Source: Xanthobacteraceae bacterium (GTDB lineage Bacteria > Pseudomonadota > Alphaproteobacteria > Rhizobiales > Xanthobacteraceae). Taken from it: a DNA stretch of 62,014 bases. The notes beneath the pieces are model-generated. The model worked only from the letters and a program-made list of their open reading frames with translations, had not been told where the DNA came from and made no database searches. Below are positions 25,747-33,024 of this stretch, piece by piece (the stretch's first letter is position 1; every line of letters begins with the position of its first letter). Where the stretch lies: contig JAIELW010000021.1 of assembly GCA_019752575.1 (NCBI GenBank), positions 1 to 62,014 on the forward strand, written 5' to 3'. The position numbers and the translations under genes were made by a program.

Positions 25747-26553
25747 TTACTTCAGGCGCGCGCGCAGCCAGGCGCCAATGGCATCGACGACGATCACACA
25801 GAGCAGGATACAGATCAGAATCGCAAACACCTGATCGTAACGGATGATGCGCAGCGCCGCGATCAGTTCAAAACCTATTCCGCCTGCACCGACGATGCCG
25901 AGCACGGCTGAGGCGCGGAAGTGATACTCCCAGCGGTAGATCGTGATGTCGGCGAGCTGCGGCATGACCTGCGGAATCACCGCGTGCGAGATCACCTGAA
26001 ACGGGCTCGCGCCCGCGGCGCGCGCGGCTTCCAGGGGTTTCGGATCGACGTGCTCGATCGCTTCGGCGTAAAATTTTCCCATCATGCCGACGGAGTGCAG
26101 CGCGAGCGCCAGCACGCCCGGCAACGCGCCGAAGCCGACGGCGGCCACGAAAAGGATACCCATAATCAGTTCCGGCACCGACCGCAGAAAACTCAGGATC
26201 ACGCGGAAGAATTGATAGACGAGCGCGTTCGGTGAAGTGTTCGACGCGGCGAGCAGCGCGAGCGGCAGCGACAGCGCGACCGCGAGAACGGTACCGGCAA
26301 TCGACATCGCCAGCGTGTCGAGCAACGGCCGCATCCACGCGCGCCAGCGCCCGAAGTCGGGCGGGATCATTTCCGAGAAAACCTGCGCGAGCGCCGGACC
26401 GCCTTCAATGAAGCGCTGGGCGTCGAAAAACCCGGTGATCCAGAGCGCTGCCGCACAGACAACAAGTATCGTCCCTGCGAGACCGGCGTAGCGCAGCGCG
26501 TTACGCCGGTCTTCGGCAAGGATTTCGGCAAAGGACGCGGACGAAGCGGGCAT
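25747..26553 (-). CDS. ptxC: Phosphite/phosphonate ABC transporter permease (PtxC/PhnE-like)
   Basis: 268 residues with about six membrane helices. The ABC-permease EAA loop reads EAARAAGASPFQV, and AVLGIVGAGGIGFELI is the PhnE-type C-terminal block. It starts one base before the end of the substrate-binding gene (TGATG) and ends 2 bases before the ptxD start, so all four genes are likely one transcript. Phosphite rather than phosphonate as substrate is inferred from ptxD. Confidence 0.88.
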   Translation of the reverse strand: MPASSASFAEILAEDRRNALRYAGLAGTILVVCAAALWITGFFDAQRFIEGGPALAQVFSEMIPPDFGRWRAWMRPLLDTLAMSIAGTVLAVALSLPLALLAASNTSPNALVYQFFRVILSFLRSVPELIMGILFVAAVGFGALPGVLALALHSVGMMGKFYAEAIEHVDPKPLEAARAAGASPFQVISHAVIPQVMPQLADITIYRWEYHFRASAVLGIVGAGGIGFELIAALRIIRYDQVFAILICILLCVIVVDAIGAWLRARLK

Positions 26554-27425
26554 CAGCCCATCCGCGCGATATCGAGTTCGAGAATTTTCGCAGTTTCGCG
26601 GAGGATGTCGTAGGCCTTGTCGTCGGTCGCGGCGAAACCCTCGGCGCGGAAGCTCTTGAGCACCTCCTTGTCCTTCATCTCGATGAAGGCCTTTCGGATT
26701 GCGTCCTTCAGTTCGGGCGCGAGACTGCCCTGCATCACCATCGGATAGTTCGGGATCGGCGGCGTGATCGCGACGGTCTGGAGCTTGTCGCCGTCGATCG
26801 ACTTGCGGGCGAGCAGACTCTCGTAAATCGACTTCGATATGGCGCCGGCGTGAACCTGGCCGTTCTGAACCGCACGTGCCACCGCATCATGCGTTCCGAG
26901 ATGGACAACGCGATAGTCTTTGTCGCCTGCGAGGCCGTTTTTCAGCAGGAACGCGCGCGGGATGAGATGGCTCGAGGTCGATGCCTGGTCGCCGTAGCCG
27001 AAATTCTTGCCCTTGATGTCCTCGATCTTGACGACCGGGCCGCCGGCGGTAGCGATGATGATCGAGTTATAGGTCGGCGAGCCGCGCTCGATGCCGACCG
27101 CGAAGGGCTCGATCTGCGGGGCACGGGATTTCGCAAGCACATAAGAGAACGGACCGAAATAGGCGATTTCGATGCGGCCGAAGCGCATCGCCTCGATCAT
27201 CGACGAGTAGTCGGTGGTGACCACGAGGTCCATTTCCTTCTTGAGCGTTGCTTCCAGATATTTCTTCAGCGGCTGCGCGTTCTGGATCAGCGTCGCGGCA
27301 TTCTCGTCCGGAAGCAGCGCAATCCGCAGCTTGGCCGGATTATTGGCATAGACGGGCGAGACGAACGGCGCGGTAAGCGCGAGGGTGGCGGCGCCACCCA
27401 GGAAAGTGCGGCGATGAATGTTCAT
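26553..27425 (-). CDS. ptxB: Phosphite/phosphonate-binding periplasmic protein (PtxB/PhnD-like)
   Basis: 290 residues. The N-terminus IHRRTFLGGAATLALTA looks like a twin-arginine signal, cleaved near VYAN. The PhnD fold is shown by RIALLPDENAATLIQNAQPLKKYLE, the ligand-site AYFGPFSYVLA, and the second-domain FGYGDQASTSSHLIPRAF (STSSH-like anion site). Overlaps the ATPase gene by 4 bases (ATGA). Delivers oxyanion to PtxC. Confidence 0.88.
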   Translation of the reverse strand: MNIHRRTFLGGAATLALTAPFVSPVYANNPAKLRIALLPDENAATLIQNAQPLKKYLEATLKKEMDLVVTTDYSSMIEAMRFGRIEIAYFGPFSYVLAKSRAPQIEPFAVGIERGSPTYNSIIIATAGGPVVKIEDIKGKNFGYGDQASTSSHLIPRAFLLKNGLAGDKDYRVVHLGTHDAVARAVQNGQVHAGAISKSIYESLLARKSIDGDKLQTVAITPPIPNYPMVMQGSLAPELKDAIRKAFIEMKDKEVLKSFRAEGFAATDDKAYDILRETAKILELDIARMG

Positions 27426-28213
27426 GCGTAGGTTCCTGTTTTGGGGTGAAACTCCGGTTCGTCGTGCTGTTCGACGGCATTCGGCGCAATGTCGCGATAG
27501 ATCGACACGACTTCTTTCCTTCCGAGCTGCGAGGGTGGCCCGTCGAACACCACCCTGCCGCCGGCAAGTCCGATGATGCGGTCGGCGTAACGCCGCGCGA
27601 AATCGAGTTGATGAAGGCTGACGACCGCGGCGATCGCGTCGGCCTTGCAGATGCTGTGTAACAGGCCGAGCACGCGGTCCGCCGTCGCGGGATCGAGACT
27701 CGCCACCGGCTCGTCGGCGAGCACGAGCGACGGCTTCTGCACCAGCGCGCGGGCAATGCCGACACGCTGCTGCTGCCCGCCGGATAGCTGATCGGCGCGG
27801 CGCAAGGCATATTGTATGAGTCCGACGCGCTCGATCGCCTGCAGCGCCTCCCGCTTCTCCGCGGCGGCAAAGGGGAGCAGCGTGCGAAGCTGCGAGTGAA
27901 ATCCGAGGCGCCCCATCAGCACGTTGTCGAGCACGGTTAGACGCCCGATCAGCTGATGCTGCTGAAAAATCATTCCGGTCTTGCGCCGGTGCGCGCGCAG
28001 TCTTCGCGCGTTGGCAATGTCGCCGACAGCTGCCGTTACGCGCCCGGACGTGGGCCGCACCAGTCCGTTCAGACTGCGCAGCAAAGTCGACTTGCCGGCA
28101 CCCGACGCGCCGAGCAGCACGGTAAAGGCGCCCGTGGAAAATCCGAGGTCGGCACGCTCGAGCGCACGCGTTCCATTCGGATAGACGACTTCCAGTCCTT
28201 CGACACGCAACAT
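27422..28213 (-). CDS. ptxA: Phosphite/phosphonate ABC transporter ATP-binding protein (PtxA/PhnC-like)
   Basis: 263 residues. Walker A GASGAGKST near residue 35, Q loop KTGMIFQQHQLI, signature LSGGQQQRVGIARAL, Walker B SLVLADEP, and the switch His in VVSLHQLDFA. The sequence is of the PhnC branch. First gene of the operon; a candidate Pho box lies 44 bases upstream of its start. Confidence 0.9.
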   Translation of the reverse strand: MLRVEGLEVVYPNGTRALERADLGFSTGAFTVLLGASGAGKSTLLRSLNGLVRPTSGRVTAAVGDIANARRLRAHRRKTGMIFQQHQLIGRLTVLDNVLMGRLGFHSQLRTLLPFAAAEKREALQAIERVGLIQYALRRADQLSGGQQQRVGIARALVQKPSLVLADEPVASLDPATADRVLGLLHSICKADAIAAVVSLHQLDFARRYADRIIGLAGGRVVFDGPPSQLGRKEVVSIYRDIAPNAVEQHDEPEFHPKTGTYA

Positions 28214-28256
28214 CTGCCGCTCCCGTGACTTGTCGAGCGACTACTCACTGTGGCGG

Positions 28257-28274
28257 GTGACAGGGTGATTACTT
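28257..28274 (-). promoter_or_regulatory. Candidate Pho box upstream of ptxA
   Basis: On the minus strand the sequence reads AAGTAAT-CACC-CTGTCAC. The second half matches 6 of 7 bases of the PhoB half-site CTGTCAT (7 of 7 for the CTGTCAC variant); the first matches 4 of 7. Half-site spacing (7-4-7) is right. The ptx operon of P. stutzeri belongs to the Pho regulon, which agrees with this. Confidence 0.4.
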
Positions 28275-28327
28275 CACGATGAAAGTTCGGCGACGATCCA
28301 GAGTTGCGGCGTGGAACCCGCGAGCAG

Positions 28328-30007
28328 CTACTTCTTAAGTATGTAATCCATCATGCCCTGCGCGATTTCGCGCTCGCCCATAACGGTGTAGTTCGCCCCT
28401 AACTTGTTCAGATTGCTCTGCTCCGCGTCGGAATGTGCGCGGGCGATGATTTCGAGCGAAGGGTTGACCTTGCGCGCCTGTTCGACGATCTGGCCGGCTT
28501 CGAAGCTCTCGGGAATAGCGACAAACAGCGTTTTCGCGGACGGAAGATTGGCCGCCGCGATCATTCGCGGCGAAGCCGCATTACCGAAGAACACCTCGAT
28601 GCCGCGCGCGCGAAGCTGCTTCACGACATCCGCGCGATCTTCGATCACGAGATAAGGCATATTCTGCTCGTGCAGGCGGTCGCCGATATGCGACCCGACA
28701 CGGCCATAGCCGACCACGACTGCGTGGTTCATGAGCCTGGTCGGCTCGAGCACCACGGTCGATTCTTCCGGCGGCTCGGCGGGACTAGCGATCTCCTCAT
28801 CGGCTTTCGCTTTTCGCCGTTCAAGCCGCGGTTTGAGCCAGTCGATCGCCTGAAACACGAAAGGGTTCAGCATGATCGAAATGATCGCGCCCGCGAGAAT
28901 GAGGTCGAGACCGGTCTGCGGCATCAGCTTCAAGGAAACGCCGAGACCCGCGAGGATGAAAGAGAACTCGCCGATCTGCGCGAGCGAAGCGGAAATGATG
29001 AGCGCGGTGGAAGCCGGATACTTGAAGGCGCGCACGATCAGGAATGCCGCGATCGACTTGCCGAACACGATGATGAAGATCGTGCCGGCCAAAAGCCACG
29101 GGTGCTGAACGAGAATGGCCGGATTGAAAAGCATGCCGACAGACACGAAGAACAGCACCGCGAAGGCGTCGCGCAGCGGCAAAGTCTCCTCGGCCGCGCG
29201 TTGCGAAAGCGCGGATTCGCTCATCACCATTCCGGCGAAGAACGCGCCGAGCGCGAAGGAGGCGCCGAACAGAGCAGAAGCCGCGTAGGCGATACCGAGC
29301 GCAATCGCGAGCACGGCAAGCCGGAATAGTTCTCGCGAGCCGGTATGCGCGACCCAGTGTAATATCCACGGCACGACGCGTTGGCCGATCACGAGCATTA
29401 CCGCGACGAAGGCCGCTACCTTGCCGAGCGTGATTGCGATCGGCTGCCACATCGCAGGATTGGTGACGGCGTCTTTCGCCATCATCACACCGGCGAGCGC
29501 GGGCAGCAGCACGAGCGCCAGCACCATCGCGAGGTCTTCGACGATCAGCCAGCCGACGGCGATGCGTCCGCGTTCCGTTTCGACGAGACGGCGCTCCTGC
29601 AAGGCGCGCAGCAGCACGACGGTGGATGCGACCGAGAGCGCGAGACCGAAGACGAAGCCCGCGACCAAGCCCCAGCCGAGAAAATAGGCCATCGCCATGC
29701 CCATCAGCGTCGCTGCGCCGATTTGCGCGATGGCGCCGGGAATCGCGATGGCGCGGACGGAGAGCAAATCCTTCAGCGAAAAATGCAGGCCGACGCCGAA
29801 CATCAGGAGAATGACGCCGATCTCCGCGAGTTCGTTGGCGAGCGCCTGATCGGCGACGAAGCCCGGCGTATAGGGCCCGGCCAACACGCCCGCGAGCAGA
29901 TAACCGACGATGGGAGAAATTCGTAAGCGGTGCGCGATCGCGCCAAAGATGAATGCGAGCACCAGGCCCGCGACAATCGTGGCAATGAGCGGCGTGTATT
30001 GCGGCAT
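28328..30007 (-). CDS. CPA2-family cation:proton antiporter with RCK domain (Kef/YbaL-like)
   Basis: 559 residues: about 12 to 13 helices (1-390), an acidic linker (DEEIASPAEPPEESTV), then an RCK N-domain with the dinucleotide motif AVVVGYGRVGSHIGDRL and EDRADVVKQLRARGIEVFFGNA. IVGYLLAGVLAGPYTPG and GASFALGAFFAGMVMSES are CPA2 blocks. It is probably a K+/H+ exchanger gated by nucleotide. Same strand as, but not coupled to, the ptx operon, 114 bases downstream on the chromosome. Confidence 0.9.
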   Translation of the reverse strand: MPQYTPLIATIVAGLVLAFIFGAIAHRLRISPIVGYLLAGVLAGPYTPGFVADQALANELAEIGVILLMFGVGLHFSLKDLLSVRAIAIPGAIAQIGAATLMGMAMAYFLGWGLVAGFVFGLALSVASTVVLLRALQERRLVETERGRIAVGWLIVEDLAMVLALVLLPALAGVMMAKDAVTNPAMWQPIAITLGKVAAFVAVMLVIGQRVVPWILHWVAHTGSRELFRLAVLAIALGIAYAASALFGASFALGAFFAGMVMSESALSQRAAEETLPLRDAFAVLFFVSVGMLFNPAILVQHPWLLAGTIFIIVFGKSIAAFLIVRAFKYPASTALIISASLAQIGEFSFILAGLGVSLKLMPQTGLDLILAGAIISIMLNPFVFQAIDWLKPRLERRKAKADEEIASPAEPPEESTVVLEPTRLMNHAVVVGYGRVGSHIGDRLHEQNMPYLVIEDRADVVKQLRARGIEVFFGNAASPRMIAAANLPSAKTLFVAIPESFEAGQIVEQARKVNPSLEIIARAHSDAEQSNLNKLGANYTVMGEREIAQGMMDYILKK

Positions 30008-30020
30008 GCTTCCTCAATGA

Positions 30021-30046
30021 AAACGGGCGCATCGCTGCGCCCGTTT
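30021..30046 (-). terminator. Likely terminator of the mutY-ridA transcript
   Basis: A perfect 11-bp stem AAACGGGCGCA (30021-30031) / TGCGCCCGTTT (30036-30046) with a 4-base loop lies 49 bases beyond ridA. On the minus strand it runs into TTTTCATTG, a short T tract. It may also sit between ridA and the antiporter gene to insulate them. Confidence 0.6.
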
Positions 30047-30094
30047 ACTTACGAGATGCATATCGTCCGATGCAATCGAATTTGCCCGATCCGG

Positions 30095-30445
30095 TTATTT
30101 TGCCGCTACGACCATGATTTCGACCCTGTAGTCGGGCGAGGCGAGCTTCGCCTCGATGGTCGCGCGCGCGGGCACGTTGCCCGGCAAGACCCAGGCTTCC
30201 CATATCTTGTTCATCTCGGCGAAGTTCGAAATGTCGGGGAGAAAAATCTGCGTCTGCACGAGCTTCGACTTGTCGGTGCCCGCCTGCTCCAGGAGATCGT
30301 CGATGATTTCGAGCACCTCTTTGGTCTGCTCGGTCACGCTCTTGCCCTTGGTTTTGTCGGCGACCTGACCGGCGAGATAGACCGTGTTGTTATACACGAC
30401 GGCCTGCGCCATGCGCGGGCCCGGCTCGATACGCTGAATGCTCAT
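30095..30445 (-). CDS. RidA family protein (enamine/imine deaminase)
   Basis: 116 residues of the YjgF/YER057c/UK114 family. It hydrolyses reactive 2-aminoacrylate-type intermediates in archetypal members. MAQAVVYNNTVYLAGQVAD, DDLLEQAGTDKSKLVQTQIFLPDI and GNVPARATIEAKLASPDYRVEIM match the fold. The usual catalytic Arg is probably R96 in PARATIEA. Its ATG overlaps the mutY stop (ATGA), so it is likely co-translated. Confidence 0.88.
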   Translation of the reverse strand: MSIQRIEPGPRMAQAVVYNNTVYLAGQVADKTKGKSVTEQTKEVLEIIDDLLEQAGTDKSKLVQTQIFLPDISNFAEMNKIWEAWVLPGNVPARATIEAKLASPDYRVEIMVVAAK

Positions 30446-31587
30446 TTCCTTCTCCTTTTTTGCTTTCGTTGGTCGGTGAATTCGAGTGCGTGCGCGATAA
30501 CCTTTCGCATGACGCTCGGCAAGGCTTCGCTATCGAGCGCGCCGAGCGGAACGAAGCGCATGTCTTCCGGAGCACGCGTCTGCTTCGGTGCGGCGGCGGC
30601 ATAGACCGTGAGTTCTAACGGAAAGTGCGTGAAGACGTGGCGGACAAGGCCGGGGAGTTTTCGCCACGCGAATTGCCCCTCACCCTTCGCGCCGCTGCGC
30701 GGCGCAAACTTCAAAGCATCCTTCTCTTTATATTCCGCACTCCATTGGCTGCCCGGCACTTCCGTCATGCTCGCGAGCAGGCCCGCCGAAGGCCGCGTGC
30801 GCAAAAGAATGCGATTGTCTTCGCGCAACACGACGAAGGCCGCACCTTTGCGTAACTTGCCTTCTGCCTTCTGTGCCTTGCGCGGAAACGTTTCCTGATC
30901 CCCGCGTATTCGAGCCGCGCAAGAGTCCAGCCATGGACAAATCGCGCAGGCCGGCTTCTTCGGCGTGCAGATCGTGGCGCCGAGATCCATGAGCGCCTGC
31001 GCAAAATCGCCGGCGCGATGCGCCGGCGTCATTTCGGCGGCGAGACGCGCCAGCGTTTTCCTCGCTGCGGGAAGTTTCTCTTCGACCGCAGAGAGGCGCG
31101 ACATCACGCGCTCGATATTGCCGTCCACGGGCGTCGCCTTTTTTCCGAAGGCGATCGCAGAGATCGCGGCCGACGTATAAGCGCCGATGCCGGGAAGCCT
31201 TCTCAACTCGGCCTCGTCTTCGGGAAAATGACCGCCGAACTCCGCAACCACCGCTTTCGCACAGACATGGAGATTTCGCGCTCGCGCGTAATAGCCAAGG
31301 CCGGCCCAGGCCGAGAGCACTTCTTCCTGCCTCGCGTTCGCGAGCGCCTCGATATCCGGCCAGCGTGCAAGAAACTTTGCGAAATACGGCAGCACGGTTT
31401 CGACGCGCGTCTGCTGCAGCATGATTTCGGAAAGCCAGACGCGATACGGGTCAGGCTTTGCGCCTCCCCTCGTCCGCCACGGCAACACGCGCGCGGAAAC
31501 GTCGTACCAGGCCAGCAGCGTTGCCGCTTCCGGCGCCTTTTCCGGCTTTACCCGCTCTCCACTTCTTGCCCGGCTTGTCTCGCGCAT
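30442..31587 (-). CDS. mutY: A/G-specific adenine glycosylase
   Basis: 381 residues. Removes adenine mispaired with 8-oxoG. SEIMLQQTRVETVLPYF holds the catalytic Glu, LPGIGAYTSAAI is the helix-hairpin-helix and VDGNIERVMSRL the catalytic Asp block. The 4Fe-4S motif is C-x6-C-x2-C-x5-C (CTPKKPACAICPWLDSC). A C-terminal NUDIX-like 8-oxoG domain follows. The first 20 residues before PEAATLLAWYD are weakly supported and the start may be internal. Divergent from the DciA-like gene. Confidence 0.95.
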   Translation of the reverse strand: MRETSRARSGERVKPEKAPEAATLLAWYDVSARVLPWRTRGGAKPDPYRVWLSEIMLQQTRVETVLPYFAKFLARWPDIEALANARQEEVLSAWAGLGYYARARNLHVCAKAVVAEFGGHFPEDEAELRRLPGIGAYTSAAISAIAFGKKATPVDGNIERVMSRLSAVEEKLPAARKTLARLAAEMTPAHRAGDFAQALMDLGATICTPKKPACAICPWLDSCAARIRGDQETFPRKAQKAEGKLRKGAAFVVLREDNRILLRTRPSAGLLASMTEVPGSQWSAEYKEKDALKFAPRSGAKGEGQFAWRKLPGLVRHVFTHFPLELTVYAAAAPKQTRAPEDMRFVPLGALDSEALPSVMRKVIAHALEFTDQRKQKRRRK

Positions 31588-31625
31588 CGAGATTCTCTAC
31601 GCCGAAAGGACCCGGAGTCGCAAAG

Positions 31626-32117
31626 ATGGCCGCGTCACCGAAACGTCCGCGCAATGCCGCACCACTCGCCGACCTCGTCGGCAAAACGGTGGGCGACGCC
31701 TTTGCGCGGCAGGGCTTCGCCGCAGTCGAGATCGTGACCCATTGGCAGGAGATCGTCGGCGACGATCTTGCGAAGCGATCCGAGCCGATCAAGCTCGCCT
31801 GGCCGCGCCGTGACGATCCGGATTCGGTCGGTGTGCTCCAGATCAGGGTCGAAGGCGCCTATGCGCTCGAAATTCAGCATCTTCAGCCCGTCATCGTCGA
31901 GCGAGTGAACCGCTATTTCGGCTGGCGCTGTGTCGGCAGGCTTGCAATCCGGCAAGGGCCGGTTGCCTCCCGGCGGAAACGCCCCGCTCCGCGCAAGGAA
32001 CCGACGGCGGAAGAAGTCGGCAAAGCGCGCCAGGCCATAGGCAAATTCGAGGACGACGCGCTGGCCCATTCGGTGGCGCGGCTCGGCGCGCTGATCAAGG
32101 ATCGCGGGCGGAAGTAA
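31626..32117 (+). CDS. DUF721 / DciA-like protein
   Basis: 163 residues from the ATG at 31626 (MAASPKRPRNAAPLADLVGK). IVTHWQEIVGDDLAKRSEPIKL followed by a strand pair (VGVLQIRVEGAYALEIQHLQPVIVERVNRYFG) is the DUF721/KH-like fold of DciA, which loads the replicative helicase DnaB in bacteria that lack DnaC. A basic, disordered segment (SRRKRPAPRKEP) follows. In this order, MutY-DUF721-DsbA-SMC, it is conserved in many Hyphomicrobiales. The frame extends upstream to 31458 within mutY, which I do not regard as coding. Confidence 0.82.
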   Translation: MAASPKRPRNAAPLADLVGKTVGDAFARQGFAAVEIVTHWQEIVGDDLAKRSEPIKLAWPRRDDPDSVGVLQIRVEGAYALEIQHLQPVIVERVNRYFGWRCVGRLAIRQGPVASRRKRPAPRKEPTAEEVGKARQAIGKFEDDALAHSVARLGALIKDRGRK

Positions 32118-32206
32118 TGCGCCTGTAACGATGGCATCCCACGCTTGCCACAATCGGGGCCGCAGTCTAGGTCCAAGCCAACAATCGCCCTTTCCTGGAG
32201 GCCGTC

Positions 32207-32872
32207 TTGTCCGTTTCGCGCCGTGATTTCACCGCTGGTACCGCCGCTACCGTTTTCGCCGCGAGCCTTTCCTTCATGCCGCTCGCCGCATTCGCGCAAG
32301 GCAAGCCGAAGAAGAAGTTCGATATCGGCGACCTCTACAAGCCCGGCCCGCTCGGCGATCATGTGCTCGGCAAGGACGACGCGCCGGTGACCATTATCGA
32401 ATACGCCTCGTTCACCTGCGGGCATTGCGCGAACTTCCACATCAACACTTTCCCGAAGCTCAAAGAGAAGTACATCGACACCGGCAAGGTGAAGCTGATC
32501 TTCCGCCCCTTCCCGACCGGACCCGCCGAACTTTCGATCGCCGCCGCCATGCTCGCGCACTGCGCAGGCAAAGAGCGCTACTTCGCGATGACATCCGCGC
32601 TGATGGAAACGCAGCGCAACTGGATGTCGACCCAGGACCCGGTGCCGATGCTGCAAAAACTCGCGAGCCAGGCCGGCATCGACGAGGCGAAGTTCAGGCA
32701 ATGCCTGAGCGATCAGAAGCTCGCCGCTGAAATCCAGCGCACGGGGCTGCGCGGTTTCGAGACTTTCGGTGTCGAAGGCACACCGACCTTCTTCATCAAC
32801 GGCACCATCGTGGTCGATGGCGACACCAATATCGACAACCTCTCGAAAATCATCGACCCGCTGATTAAATAA
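32207..32872 (+). CDS. DsbA family thiol:disulfide oxidoreductase
   Basis: 221 residues. A likely Tat or Sec signal (SRRDFTAGTAATVFAASLSFM, cleaved near AFAQG) leads to a thioredoxin fold with the redox motif C-G-H-C in ASFTCGHCANFH and the cis-Pro loop GTPTFFING. Begins with TTG at 32207; GGAGG at 32197-32201 is 5 bases upstream, supporting this unusual start. It belongs to the BdbD/DsbA-like group that exports or oxidises envelope proteins. Confidence 0.9.
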   Translation: MSVSRRDFTAGTAATVFAASLSFMPLAAFAQGKPKKKFDIGDLYKPGPLGDHVLGKDDAPVTIIEYASFTCGHCANFHINTFPKLKEKYIDTGKVKLIFRPFPTGPAELSIAAAMLAHCAGKERYFAMTSALMETQRNWMSTQDPVPMLQKLASQAGIDEAKFRQCLSDQKLAAEIQRTGLRGFETFGVEGTPTFFINGTIVVDGDTNIDNLSKIIDPLIK

Positions 32873-33024
32873 GTAGTGGATTTGTCAGGCCTTTTTTGGC
32901 CCGCTATCCCCAGTGAGTTTCCGTAGGAATGCCGGGGCGGACTTGCCGCCACCGGGCGGGAGCCCCATCGTTGCGGGCATCCGAATCGCGCCGACAAAGA
33001 GCGCGTCAAAAGGCCTGAAAATAC

